Notes: generated by a model not told the origin, from the letters alone. A stretch of DNA of 64,000 nt from Cololabis saira (GCF_033807715.1 NC_084599.1:12463125-12527124); one strand, 5' to 3'. Shown: positions 39,466 through 52,500, counted from the first letter of the stretch. Numbers and translations: made by a program.

Positions 39466-42400
39466 CACACACACAAACATAGTTAGCTGAAGAGAACGAC
39501 AGGGGTCACCATAATGACAAAAACAGTTCATCCTCATCTCCACTACACACACGCTCAGACACACGTATGTGACACAGTCTTTATCTGCTCAACACATACT
39601 GTAGATTGTGGTCACAGCATTTTCAGGAACTAAAATCATGCTATGAGAGTCAAATGCCTTCCCAGTTTGAAACTTAGACATATTGTATGTTCACTTCCTC
39701 TCACAGCTCATCTCCTGAAAGTCATGACCCAGATGCTCAAAGTAGTTTTAGCCAAAGTTCTTCATCTCAGTCCTCTCCTCTCTGGTCCCCTGGCAGCTGT
39801 GTCAACACCCACAGGCCTCCAGCCTTAGACAAATCTTCCACACAGCTAATGTACACCATGCCACTCCCGTTGTGCGGGAAGGCTGCACTGACAACTCCAT
39901 AAACGCTGGCAGTTAGGCCCAGAGAGGCATTGATTTTGTTCTAATCAATCCTGAGAGATTGCAATGCATTGTAAATGACACAGCCGGTGTGCGATAGCAT
40001 ACATTACGGCATTAATTGTTGCTGGGAAGACTTGGCTAGCTTGGTCTCATGAGTGGTGTAACAATGGGAAACATCAGCATACACTTTATTGTCATTCATT
40101 CCCCGACTGGAAAAATGTGATCAGTCTTCAAGAAAAATGGCTATTGCTGCATCTGTTACCTCTTTCCAGTACTGATATATTATATCCGTCACAGTTTTGG
40201 GGTTTTATCCCATTAATTTGATCACTCTGCAGGACTTGTGACCTTTCCAGGATAGGCCTACACACTCCTGCCTTTTGCCTGAAGAAGCTGTAGGCTACTG
40301 CAGATCTTTGTGGCCCTGACTAAAAAAAGTTAGATTTACACCAGCTTCTTGGAAATTACTCGTATTTGGCATTGAGTGCAATTCTTATTCTGATACTAAT
40401 AATGTAAAAACAGGATGGTGGTCAAGGGACTAATATAATATGGAGCTTCTTTTCAAACAATTGCATCCAGAACTGAAACACTACACAACTTTTTTCAAGG
40501 TAATGACTTTCCTCAAGGTGTTAAAAGATTATTTCAGCCTCATGTCGACTGAGGTCTAAGGAACAGGACAGATTAGGAAAATTAAGCCTGCTGAAGAGTG
40601 TTGCTCCTTCCCATCAGTCCATGTTGGAGCCATCACAGACTTTTACACAAAAACAACAGCCTCACCTGCATCATTTCAAAATCTGTTCATACACCTTTAG
40701 GTATTGCATGTTATTATTTGTGCCTTGGAAGATAATTGCTTGACTCCTGCATGGTGCACATGTCTTTTTTTCTTCCAAATAAAGCTGCATGAATCAGCAT
40801 TTAAATGTTGTGTATGCACAGTAATAACTAATCTTGAGCCACAACTTAAAGCTAACTTAAAATATATCCACTTTCATGTTTGGTGTTTCTTTGTTAGTTA
40901 AGCTGCTATTAGTTTAACATAGCAGCCAGACAGCTATGGTATACGCTATGTCCAAAGCAAGGAAAAGCTTCCAAAAGCATCTTTAAATCTCTATAACCGA
41001 CATGTTACATTATCTTTGCTTAACTGTGGATATTACTGTCTTTAGGTCAGAGCTAGCTTAGCTGTACTACACTGTTTATACTATACTAACCTAATCATCT
41101 CCATCATTACTTTCAACAAACATATTAAACCATGGTATCTTTTCATTAAGATAGCCAATAAGCATCGTTTCAAAATGTCAGTCTATTCCTTTAATCATTG
41201 CTTTGGTCATTTTTCAGGAAACACCATTTCCTTCCCCACCTTTGGGCTTCTGATTGCTAACGTAAATTGATATTGCAGATTCTTGCACAAGGAGCGTATG
41301 TACGGTCAAGGAACTGCTGTGGATGTTATTCTAGCTGTCAGGCTTTGTTTGCCTTTCATTTGAACATTTTCCTGTCTCTCATTCCTAAGTTTTGTATGTT
41401 TTCTCTTAACCCCGCCTGTTGTTTTGTGTCATAACAAGGCCAGTTATATTCTGTCCTGCAGTAGTTTTCTCATCCTCCCTCTTTATGGTTGATTTTGCTG
41501 TTTATGTTTCTAACCATCATTTTTCCCGACTCAGATGAAGCAAAGATGGGACATGGCCACTTTTCTCCTTTCTCTTATGTGGGCTTGAGCTTGGCTGTTT
41601 GTGTATGTGGTTTTGGCACAGTGAAAGTTTTAGAGGGTACATCAGAAGTGGTATTTCTAGTGGCTGCTCTGCAGGTTTTCAGTATTAAAAGATGCATCAT
41701 CAACTTGCACGTTAAATGAAACATTTTTGAGGACACGTTAAGGGGTTTGTGTGATGACAGCTGCCTTCTGCCTTCTGATTGTAGAAAAATGCTAATGTTG
41801 AATAGGAGCACTGGCAGAGCGTCCTTTCTTCTGCATCAGTCTGTGTTCCACTGCTGGTGAAGACTTGTAGTTCTGTGATTTTAGCTGCCGGACTTGCCGC
41901 AGGGGTTGGCTTAAGGCCCTGACAGGGATCAGAGTGGATTGCAGCCCTCATGTTGTAGCACACATAAACATCTCCCACACACAAACATCCAGTTGGAGGA
42001 ATGGATAAGAATTGCCAATCATGTCCCTGTCTTCCTTTTCTCTCACCGGGAATCCCCTCAAATTGTCCGAGCTGGTGATTCACTGGCAGTACAGAATGAT
42101 TCTGGACGCTGTTGGTTACAATGTTCACAGAAACACACACATAGGCACATTTAAACCAACCAGAAACAACCTGCAGAATTGTGATTAGACCACACATGAG
42201 TGGCTGCCTGTCGAGGCAAAGGGCACTGGGTGCAGATGTGACGTACTGCGAAGAATTCGGCATGAAATCACACATGACAGGGAAGCTGGTCAAAGATAAT
42301 AAAGGTAAACATTTGATCTTCAGGTTATTTCCTGAGCCTTGTGCTAAATTTGGATATGGTGACATCCAAGTAGTGTTTCACCCAACTCCACCAAGCTGTG

Positions 42401-45400
42401 GCTTAGAGCCATTTCCTTTTGGCTCTGACCTTTTGTCTTGCTCTGCCTTTTCTTATCTTTCTCACAGATATGATAATCTATACCAACTTTGCTGACATGC
42501 ACTCAGAGAAAATGCAGCTAGAGGAAAGACTTTATTCATCACTGACAGTAAATGCACATGAATGAAGTGGGAGTCTGAATCAGGAAAGATAAAAAAGCGA
42601 AAGCAGCAACAGAAGGATGATCGTGCACCTTAATAAAGCTTTTTGAGGGATGCGGTTACATTGTGAATGCAACAGAGCAGAAAGAGAAGAAAGGTACTGT
42701 CCCCTCTGGTGAAAGAGCGCTCGCTGCCCTTTGTATTAGGTTTGGAGGAGGTGGAGTAACTGCTGACCACATCAACCACAGGCCTTTAACTTATGGTGCA
42801 AGCATTTTCTGCATGACCTTCACATTAGAACACCTTTAAACTGGCGTCTGGGGTTTAGTTTTAAAAAAGAAAGAAGAGGACAAGCTGATCTTCAAGAGCA
42901 CAAAAGCCTGAAACAGGGACATAATCTCTCTCTTTATTTCTATGATTTAGTGCCACTTTTGAAAAAAAACAACTATTTCTCAGTTTAGTCTTTCAAGAAG
43001 AGATTTATGCACATCAGCCTTTAAACACTGGCAATATTTTTGTTTTCTTTTTTAAGAAGCTTAGATGCAAGGGATTTGAAGAGATGCTCATTAGTGCATT
43101 TTGCCTCCTCTGTTCAAAAGGTTGACTTGTTCCCTGTTTACAGGCTTTAATAATAGCTTACTTTTGTTACCACATCAGGATTTAATGACGGCACATTTGG
43201 GGGCCATAAATATTAACCTTTTTCTCAAACTACCCTATATTTGAGATTCTTTCCCTGAAATGACTTACCTTATTTAAAATGAGTATATCTCAGTAACTCA
43301 GTAAAAAGATATATTAGAATAAAGCTGGTGTCACAATATAGGTGACATGTGAGATTGCAACACAAGTGTAACATTTGCATATTTGTATTACTGTCAGACA
43401 GCATAGATTAAGACATTTTAAAAAGAAAAAGTTATATCATTCCGACAAAACCTTAAACTTTTTGAGTCCATCTTTGGATTAATAGTGGAATCCTAAACAG
43501 AAATCTATTCTAGAGCATTTCTCCAAGACTGATTTTCAGAGAGGGTTTTGAAGAGGAATATTTAGACAGACAGTCTTTTTTTGTGCCATTTTTTGTACAT
43601 TTAGTGATAATTGTGTCGTTGAAGTTTTACGGCTGGCAAACTATAAAAGTCACTTAGTGTGTTGATTCCTTTCAGAAGTAACTGTTTTGGTTTTGTTTGC
43701 ATCACTTGATGTATTCAATATCTGCCCATCATGAAGAAAGTTGTAAAGCTGGGGGTGTTTGCAGAAGGCCGTACCTCAGGAATGGCTTGACTGATTGGGA
43801 TGATTGACCCCACAATTAAATCTTCACAGCCAACAGAAGTTCACAAATCCATATCATGGCAGACCTTATCCAATCAGACTGAAGATCATGAAGACATGTT
43901 TCACGAGAAGTTGACTCAAGACAACGTTATGTTCAAAGTTTTTCCAGTGATGGTAAATCCAAGAAATTTAAATGTAATTTTTTCTGGTCATAGAGACTTG
44001 GGACTTCCAGTGGAACCTTTCACTAAAATATAATTTATATTGGTGAAACACCAAAGTTGAGACCAAATTCAGATCTCTTATTATTTGAAGATGTAATCAC
44101 TTAGCCAATCTGTGTTTTCCTTATATTCAAGTGGTCTTCATAGGATCAAAACTGAATTGTATCTTTAAAAAAAACCCCAGGTCTAGTACTATATAGTATA
44201 TAACTTTTACAAAATTGTGTTTCTTTATGTGTTTCCTCTTTTTTCCTTATCATTTCCCTTCAGATTAAAACTGTTTTTTCTCCATATGAAACAAATTATC
44301 TAGACTAATTGGACACTATATTGTGGCACAACTAATAACATAAAAAAGAGGTGAATTGATATGCACTGAGTGTATATCTATGATTTTTCACTGATCCACA
44401 TGTTGAGCAAAGTGAGTTATTCATCAAAGCAGAAATGAATAAAATATAAATAAATTAAAAAAAATGCTATGGGAAAACAAATTCAAAATGTCAGAGTATA
44501 CAAATTCTGCTTGGTACTTGTACTCGCTGTCCTGTCACTCCCACACAGCAAAGTGTTTTTTTCTGAAGAGTTTTATCATCCTGCTGGCACTGACAGGGCT
44601 GCCTGCTCTCACCTCTGGCTGTGTGCATTTACTAAACACTGGCCTGGGACTGATTACCTCCCTGCCTGCGCTCTGGCTGTCTCTGTATATGTCTGCTGAT
44701 GTTGTTTAGAGGAGTACAGACCACTTCAAATTGTCTTCAGTGTGGATTGGAAGCGTCAGGAGTCAGGGGGAGGGCTGCAGTGCATTCTTATATATCACTT
44801 TTTTTTTTTTTTTTTTTAGCAAAACACAACCTGAGCTCCTGTTCTCTGTCTGCGCCTGGAGTTTGCAGTGTGGGCAGAGGGCGATGAATAAAATGGAGAG
44901 AAAATAGAGGAGAGAAGAGAGGGGGAGTGGGGATGGAGGAGAGTGCGTGGGTGAGCAGATAGGACTAGAGATGAGGGGGAGGGGGCAGGTTAAGTTGGTG
45001 CCTACAGGGCTCTATCCTACAGGCTCTCTCCTGTCTCCCACGCCTGGCCCCTCTAACCTGGCCCAGCTTCTGTTTAATGTCTGGCTCTGTCACACCTCAG
45101 CCCACTCCCTAGAGATCTGCATGTCTGTGGACTGAAGTACAATTCAAACTCCAAAGGAAAAAACACTGAAGTCTTCTCCAGTTTAAATTTGCGGGTCTTT
45201 GATCTGTCAAGCAGTTTCTTTTTGGCTACATCGCTGCAGCTCTTTTCACCACTGCTTTTTGGAGGATTTGCATCTGTGCTTAGCTTGTTGGCTCATTCTA
45301 ATAAATCATATCTTCAGTACCCCATGTTCAAAATATTGTTCTTTTAATTAGAATTTTATGAGAAATAAGGGAATCTGAAGTTACATTCACAGTGATTGGA

Positions 45401-45815
45401 TAGTTCTTGTAAATTCAAACTTCATGGGCCCGGTTTTTCAAAAGGTTTAATCCGGATCAAATTGATCCAGATTTAGTAACCCTTTTTTTTGCTATCTAGG
45501 ATCACGTAATCCAGCTTACTTTTGAGCCGGTTTTTCAAAGCAACATCGGATTGGATCAATCTGATCCGGATAGAAACTTTTCAGGATCACCAAATCTGGA
45601 TAACCAGTGCTCAAATAGGGTAGGAAACACAATGTAGAACTATAGATATGTAAAGAGCAACAAGTAGAATAGCCAGTGTGGGGTCAATAAAGTTTATTTG
45701 TATTTGAAACGAATAGTTAGACACTATTTCTGGATTTGGATTTGTTTTGGATTTCAAAAACCAGTGATGCCATTGCCATTGCTTTGTTATTCTGTTTTAT
45801 CATTGCATGCATCAC

Positions 45816-45828
45816 TAAAAAATCATCC
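45816..45828. repeat. Rex3 TSD, left copy
   Basis: CTAAAAAATCATC, repeated at 48341-48353. The last C is also the first base of the Rex3 tail, so the duplication may be 12 bp. Confidence 0.85.
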
Positions 45829-45853
45829 ATCCATCCATCCATTGTCCACCGCA

Positions 45854-46723
45854 TTATCCGAGTCCGGGTCGCGGGGGCAGCAGTCGGAGCAGGGATCCCC
45901 AGACTTCCCTCTCCCCGGACACTTCCTCCAGCTCTTCCGGGGGGACTCCAAGGCGTTCCCAGGCCAGCCGAGCGACGTAGTCACTCCAGCGTGTCCTGGG
46001 TCTTCCTCGGGGCCTCCTCCCGGTGGGACATGCCCGGAACACCTCACGAGGGAGGCGTCCAGGGGGCATCCTATACAGGTGCCCGAGCCACCTCAGCTGG
46101 CTCCTCTCGATGTGGAGGAGCAGCGGCTCTACTCCGAGCTCCTCCCGGGTGACAGAGCTCCTCACCCTATCTCTAAGGGAGCGCCCCGCCACCCTGCGGA
46201 GGAAACTCATTTCGGCCGCTTGTATCCGGGATCCCGTTCTTTCGGTCATGACCCAGAGTTCCTGACCATAGGTGAGGGTGGGAACGTAGATCGACCGGTA
46301 AACTGAGAGCTTTGCCTTTCGACTCAGCTCCCTCTTCACCACGACGGACCGATACAATGACCGCATTACTGCGGCCGCCGCACCGATCCGCCTGTCGATC
46401 TCCGTTCTCCCCTCACTCGTGAACAAGACCCCAAGATACTTGAACTCCTCCACCTGAGGCAGGAACTCTCCCCCGACCTGGAGGGTGCAAGCCACCTTTT
46501 TCCGGTCGAGAACCATGGCCTCAGACTTAGAGGTGCTGATTCTCATCCCAGCTGCTTCACACTCGGCTGCAAACCGCCCCAGTGCATGCTGAAGGTCCTG
46601 GCTCGAGGGAGCCAACAAGACCACATCATCTGCAAAAAGCAGAGATGAAATCAAGTGGCTCCCGAACCGTACCCCCTCCGGCCCCTGGCTGCGCCTAGAA
46701 ATTCTGTCCATAAAAATAATGAA
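45854..46723 (-). pseudogene. Rex3: Rex3 reverse transcriptase, C-terminal part
   Basis: Continuous minus-strand frame without stops, covering the reverse transcriptase from just after the QGCPLSPVL motif to the natural C-terminus. It shows the catalytic box as FADD (SSLLFADDVVLLAPS), the segment LGVLFTSEGRTEIDRRIGAA, and the RTE-type C-terminus with RSQLRWLGHL and GRRPRGRPRTRW. Apart from losing its N-terminal part to truncation and insertion it has kept its frame, so the copy is relatively young. It cannot yield a functional enzyme because the endonuclease is missing and the catalytic domain is split. Confidence 0.9.
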
Positions 46724-46726
46724 CAG

Positions 46727-48056
46727 GGGCCTCATCTATAAAGCTTGCTTGCGCAGAAAAAGCGCCTGAAAGTTGCGGAAGCCGCCTTCTACGCAAATCC
46801 TCGGATTTAAAAAGAAAAAACTAACCGAAAAATCTGCTTATCTTTACGGCAACTAGGACCCTCCCGTAAGAATTTACTTAAGACACGGAGAACTGGCGAC
46901 GCAGGGTTTGAGGTGGTGAAATGAAGCCAGATTCATGTCATACTCTTAATAATGTCATCACATATCACAAAATATATCAGACTTAAAATAATAAAATAAT
47001 AAAATAAAATAATATAGCGCTGATCGTGTTCCTCTGTGTGTGAAGCTGTCAGTCAGGACTCTGGTGCTGCTGGAGCTGCAGCCGCGGTGCAGGACACGCC
47101 GGGAACCTCCTGCACCGCTTTAGGACAGAACAAATGAGGGGCTGCGTTCAGGGAGCCCCACGGAGCCCCTCATTTCTTCCCTAAAGGGACTCAGATTTGT
47201 TTTCATATGAGTTTTACGGGCGCGTGAAACCTTTACGTGCGGGTGTATGGTGCCTAAATTATGGCCCCGCGTTAAAACGACGCAGAGCCTACGGCGTAGG
47301 GTACGCGGCGACGCGCACCTACGCCGTAGGCTCTGCGTTGGTGACGCAGAACCATAAACCCGCCTGAGCCGCTCTGAGGGGAGACGGGAGAGGAGGAGGA
47401 GGGGGGGGGTTAAGCGGGGCTGCGGGGCCGTTCTCGTATCGCTTTCATACAGTGTCTTGATAATTTGCAATTTAAGGCTGAGCCTACCGTTAGTTTTTAA
47501 ACTGTAAAAAGTAAGGGGAAAATAAACATGATTTTGAAAAGACGGGGGGACGTGTGTCCCCCTGTTGCACCGGGGAACTCACGGCGTTCCGCGCAGCAAC
47601 GGCGTGCTGCCACTCACTCGCTTTATTTTATACTATTTATTTTTCTACTTTTACTGTGACCACAAAATAATGTGGTTTTCCTGTCCTCCTCCTCATCAAC
47701 AACATCTAGATCTCAGATCTCAGTGAAATTCAGTGGCACGGTGGCTCGACACGTTCATTCATTCATTCTGAAGCCAAACAGGTTGCAGGAAGCCACTGCG
47801 CATGCTCAGCAGGCTCATTCATATGCAAAATGATTCCATTTTCGGTAGAAAGTGGGCGTGTAGGGGGCGGGATACCAGGCGGATTCACGTGCGCAGCCTT
47901 CCAGCTGGACTGTGATTTATAAAGAGAACCTACGTGGAAGTCTGCGTGCACGCGGTTTTATAGATCCGGATTTTTTTTTGCGCCCGCCATTTTCGGCTTT
48001 TGAGCGTACGTGCACTTTTAGTATGACTCCTACGCAGTCCATTTTAAATGAGGCCC
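46727..48056. mobile_element. PIF/Harbinger-like non-autonomous transposon inside Rex3
   Basis: Termini GGGCCTCATCTATAAAGC and, reversed, GGGCCTCATTTAAAATGG form short TIRs. The element is flanked by CAG at 46724-46726 and 48057-48059, and deletion of the element plus one CAG restores the Rex3 reading frame. A 3-bp CWG-type TSD and GGG-starting TIRs fit PIF/Harbinger elements described in zebrafish. No transposase or Myb-like frame is seen in its 1330 bp. It contains a foldback of another family at 47259-47357. Confidence 0.75.
47259..47357. mobile_element. Foldback palindrome element inside the Harbinger-like insertion
   Basis: A perfect 21-bp inverted repeat pairs 47280-47300 (ACGCAGAGCCTACGGCGTAG then G) with 47318-47338. 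The outer arms read ttatggccccgcgttaaaac and gtgacgcagaaccataa. It belongs to the same family as 37301-37440. Confidence 0.8.
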
Positions 48057-48059
48057 CAG

Positions 48060-48340
48060 AACCGGTGACAAAGGGCAGCCCTGCCGGAGTCCAACACGCA
48101 CCGGGAACAGGTCTGACTTACTGCCGGCAATGCGAACCAAGCTCCTGCTCCGGTCATACAGGGACCGTACAGCCCTCAGCAGAGGGCCTCCGACCCCATA
48201 CTCTCGGAGCACCCCCCACAGGATGCCACGTGGGACACGGTCGAAAGCCTTCTCCAAGTCCACAAAACACATGTGGACTGGTTGGGCAAACTCCCATGCG
48301 CCCTCGAGCACCCTGCGGAGGGTGTAGAGCTGGTCCAGTT
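48060..48340 (-). pseudogene. Rex3: Rex3 reverse transcriptase, N-terminal remnant
   Basis: Minus-strand frame encoding motif A of the reverse transcriptase (CFVDLEKAFDRVPR) and motif B (GLRQGCPLSPVL), ending exactly at the border of the inserted element. Its upstream end at 48340 meets the Rex3 TSD, so endonuclease and linker were never copied here. The frame continues into 45854-46723 once the insertion and one CAG are ignored. Confidence 0.9.
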
Positions 48341-48353
48341 CTAAAAAATCATC
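48341..48353. repeat. Rex3 TSD, right copy
   Basis: CTAAAAAATCATC, identical to 45816-45828. Confidence 0.85.
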
Positions 48354-48924
48354 TAAAAACAAAACAAAAATATTTTTGATTGTGATGAATTATAATATTA
48401 TAATTAGTGACAGAATGATATATATTATTTGTGGTCAATATTGACAGCTGTTTGGGGGATTATTTTATGAGGCCAAACTGTTTCTACTTTGCTGTAGGCC
48501 TATACTGAAAGGCTGAATACGTTATAACCTACCTAATCACTGTAGCCTGACGGATGAACAAATCAAATTAAAACCTTATGAATAAATAGGATATCTTGTA
48601 GGCTATACTGCATGATCCAAATATAGTGTTATTTGATACAATTTTAAAGTTTCATTACATTTTGGGCCTGAAATCTACGCTGAATCCACCCTTCTGATGG
48701 GATCAGTTTAATCCCGATTTTTTGGATCAAAGTGATCCCAATCCTACTAAAAAGTTTTGAAAAACCCAAACTGAAGGTTTGATCCAGATCAAAACCAGGA
48801 TTGGATTACGTGATCTAATCCGATTACGTAATCCGTTTTGTCTTTTGAAAAACCCATTTTCATGATTTGATCCAATCCCTTATCCAAAATCTGAGCGGAT
48901 TACTTTTGAAAAACCGGGCCCATG

Positions 48925-49184
48925 AGATAGACTAGTGAATGTAGGGCTTACATATCTGTTTTTGTTAAATATATGTTCAAATAAGGAGTAGATGTATCAT
49001 GTTTTTGTACCCTTACTGCCCGAATCCTCAATGATCTGAGAAACAGAAAATAAAAGGAATGTCTTTTCCCAGTTTTTCTTTTTCTTTTCTTTTTTTTAAT
49101 ATAAATCTTTACATGTATGTGTTTAAAAATTGTTAGTCAACAATCATGTTACATTTACATGGTAATTTTTTATTTTTTTCTTAT
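48925..49184. other. Short AT-rich spacer
   Basis: T-rich sequence between two transposons; no feature recognised. Confidence 0.6.
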
Positions 49185-49533
49185 TTAAAGGAGCATGAGG
49201 CAGGATTGAGGCAGGATTTATGAAAAAAATTAGTATAAGTTTTAAGTTTTCTAGTAATAATGTCAGATGAAGCGTTCCAAACCCAAAAGAATGAGCCCTC
49301 TAGTGTATCTCTCCGTTGCCTTGAACAGGCTGTGTGCTGCAAAATGTGCTGCAATTCGGACTCCGAATTTCCTGCGGTGGGCGGTGGATGTGACGTCACA
49401 TGACGCTGCATGCACGTTCTCCCCGTTCTCCCGTGCCGGCTTCGCTGTTGGCTGCAGTACCCCCAACGGCCGTCGTGGTGAAGGGTGGCGCTAGAGAGTC
49501 TCATTTCTTAAAAGGAGCCTCAAGCTCCTTTAA
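49185..49533. mobile_element. 349-bp MITE (TTAAAGGAGC ends)
   Basis: The left terminus TTAAAGGAGCATGAGGCAGG and the right terminus (reverse complement) TTAAAGGAGCTTGAGGCTCC are inverted over about 18 bp. The interior is GC-rich around 49360-49500, with a gtgacgtcacatgac CRE-like palindrome at 49390-49404. No ORF with known motifs. Confidence 0.7.
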
Positions 49534-52500
49534 TAGTGAGCAAAACAAATCAAGTTCTTCCAGCTTTTCCATTTCTACAGGTTGCCAGCGGGTCATTTTT
49601 CTGCACGTACTGATTTGGAAAAAGGTTTTGTGTCGGATGCTCTTTGTGATACAACATCTCATGTATCTGTGCCTGAGACCAGCACTATCAGAACTTTTAC
49701 TTGTGACTCTCGAAGAGCTGGGCTTTTGCAGAGGGTAATGTGGGATTCTGTGTTCTGCCCCAGGTCATTTGACCGTGGCTAAAGATTTATTTAGGGACCT
49801 TCCACTTGGCGAGAGCCGACTACCCAGTACGCCACAACTGCCTCTAACCCTTATCTTGTAGTGAGTATATAAAATTAAAAAGTTCTGGGAATACACATAC
49901 AAACACATTTGTTTCTACTTTTCAACTTACATGGTGAATACTTTGTTGCAAGAAAAAGATACACCCACACTAGTAGATTTTGAAATGCTTAAACTGTACT
50001 AAACTGTACAATGTGGGAAGCACGCTGACCCTGTCAGTACTTTAAACACAAGACTGAAAACATGGCAAGGAAAACCACCTTGTGATTCACTTCATTTCAG
50101 TTTCATTCATACCGTTCAATTCACAAAAAATAAGACATTGGAAGACGCAGAACACAAAGAAACCCAACCACACAGCCCCCAAGATGTCACCCTCACTGGT
50201 TTGTGGACTATTGCTTTGAAGCCTGAAATCTCATTGATTCATCATGTGTTTTTTTTGTTTATGTGTTCCTTTTTTTTTCAACTGGAAGTGATGCACAAAG
50301 GATTTTTCCAATCTAAGAACCAGTGGACTGAAGGGCACGCCTCCAGATATGTGTGTATATATGAAACTTAACCTGTTACAACAACAAAACATTACCCCAC
50401 ATGCAATATGTGCAAAGCATCTATTTAGAGTACCCAGATGAACCCTCAATTGTTTCTGCAGTTAAATTAATAAGAAGTCCATCAAAAGTTCTACTTAAAC
50501 TGATTCGGTTTTAAGTGCAAGCCCAAAGTGGCAAATCCAAAAAGCACATTGTATCAGCTACATAGGCTTTATTCTTCTGCTGCTTGCTCACTACAGGATG
50601 CCCTTCCCCTTATTTGACACATCATATGACCCTTATCTAAACAAAATTAATGTAATTTGTCTTCATGTCTACTGAATAATTTCATGTTTCCTCATAAATT
50701 CTGCATTTACCGGTAATGATACTCTTCTTCCGACATGTGGAGGAGGTGCACGGTCATCCACGTGACATTTCCCATTTCTAGTATGGTTATCAGTGAACTT
50801 TAAAATAATATTCTCCTTTACTGTAGCTAATATGATTAGTTTTGCTTTTCTTATTCTTGAAACACATATTAAACATTCATTGAGACAGAGATCATTTTCA
50901 TTCAAACCACTTTAAAATTAAGATGCTGTTTTATAATGAAAAGTTATTAGTATCGATGTAACCAAAGTGGTAAAGTGTTTACTTCCAATTATCAGAGTCT
51001 CCTTGGGTCATAATCTCTGTTAATGTTGAAAGCTTGTCAGTACAGGATTTTTTGTTATCCGAATGGCTCCTTTCCTCCCTGATTCTCATCATGTGTTTGT
51101 GTTGGCCTGGAAGCGGATCTTGTTCAAATGCCGGTCTACTGTACATAATCACAGAGATATTCGGATCCACATGAGGGTTGGATGAGCAGATTAAAAGTAT
51201 TGACAAATCCTAATTAGCGTCATGCTGAATCAAATGATTAATGTGAACAGTTGTTAAGGAGGCACTGTGTGTCTAAATAGACCCAGAGGCTAGATAATAC
51301 ATTAATAGCCTGTGACTCACACAATGCTTTAATGAGAAACAGTAATAAATAGAAGGAAAATGTCAGGAAAACAGAGAGTAAGAATGAGAAAGAGAAAGAA
51401 AAAGACGGTGAAATGACATCGTATTTCCTATCGCTATACTGTTGAGTGCCTGCCTTCCTGCACGGCTCCCCCCAATGTTTTTACACCTCGAGTTTTAAGC
51501 AGCGATGGGATTAGTTTGCAGGATTGTTGGCTGGCTTTGTGTGCTGAGAGGATAGGCAGTAAAATCCCCTTTTCAGCCACCACTACTTATCCTTGTCCCT
51601 GTGTTGTCTCTTTCAAACAGAAGCGCCTCGCTCTACATGCATGTAATCTAGGTGACAAGAAAGAATGAAAAGAGAATTGAATTTGTATGAAGGGAGTGAA
51701 AATGGGATCCTGACAGGGAGGAGAATCCATGCAGTTTGGGAATAGACTTGGAAGGAGAAGAGCTTGGAGAGCTTGCGAGCCGATTTTGCATTGCGCAGGT
51801 AACCCCCCACCGCCCTTCCTTGTTTCATTTTTATGTGGGATGCAGGCCTATAGTATGAGCATATTTACTCATTTATGTCTGACATCAGCATGTGAATAAT
51901 TCATCTTCAACTTCATGCCTGAATTATTGATGTCTTAAAGATTACAGAAACAGCCAGCAGAAAACAGGCGTTGAGAGGGAGGGGATCCTGATGCAAGACG
52001 GAGAAAAGAGTTATGGTTTCATCATTATTTACAGTTTCATTCTAAATGAGCTATTCGCCAAATGAAAAATGTGGCATTTAATCAAATAAAAATGGATTAC
52101 TCCAATGAAAATAAAACTCACTGTTTAATATATTTGATATTAGCTGCCTCTCATTAACAAACACACACATTTGGAGCAAAGTTATTGAGGAAATGTAATC
52201 TTATAGGATGTTAAGATGTGTTGAACACACCAAACTAGTTTGCATATAAGTAGAGCAAGATAGTGGCAGTTGAAACTTGTGTGTGCACTATATGCACTCA
52301 ATACTTCTTGCAGAATACTGTTTATAATAACAGAGTAAATTGCAGTCTGAATCAATAATGTGCATCAATAGAACGGTCAACATTTCTTTTTAAGTAACCA
52401 AGACCCAGAGCTATTAAACATCAGCTGCCATTGACTGCTGAGTGTTGCTCTCATTTTCTCCAAGTTGCACACAAATGCCACTGAGCTTCCCGAAGTTTGA

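Larger units (their letters stand above)
45829..48340 (-). mobile_element. Rex3: Rex3 (RTE-clade) retrotransposon, 5'-truncated, interrupted
   Basis: The minus-strand element ends (at low coordinates) in the GGATGGATGG tail of Rex3-type elements, after an intact stop codon at about 45854. The high-coordinate part contains CGGTGACAAAGGGCAGCCCT (48063 onward), a hallmark conserved stretch of the Rex3 reverse transcriptase gene. A 13-bp direct repeat, CTAAAAAATCATC, flanks the whole copy (45816-45828 and 48341-48353). The copy is 5'-truncated inside the reverse transcriptase (first visible motif LDQLYTLRRVLEG), which is normal for LINE-type copies. A 1.33-kb DNA transposon interrupts it at 46727-48056. 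Confidence 0.9.
45423..48924. mobile_element. Outer TIR DNA transposon hosting a nested set of insertions
   Basis: A perfect 22-bp inverted repeat, CATGGGCCCGGTTTTTCAAA plus AG, bounds the segment (45423-45444 and 48903-48924). The palindromic CATG at each end could be a 4-bp target duplication, with GGCCCGG as the true terminus. Subterminal sequences on both sides repeat the tttttcaaaa motif and carry many GGATC/GATCC sites (about 45450-45605 and 48700-48905). Without the Rex3 insertion the element would be about 1.0 kb and has no visible transposase, so it is non-autonomous. Superfamily not assigned. Confidence 0.75.

Noticed and set aside
41712..42365. 217-aa minus-strand ORF as a host gene
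   Set aside because: No motif or family signature seen; codon pattern not distinguishable from random open sequence.
45698..46306. 202-aa plus-strand ORF
   Set aside because: Antisense shadow of the Rex3 reverse transcriptase, which is coded on the minus strand.
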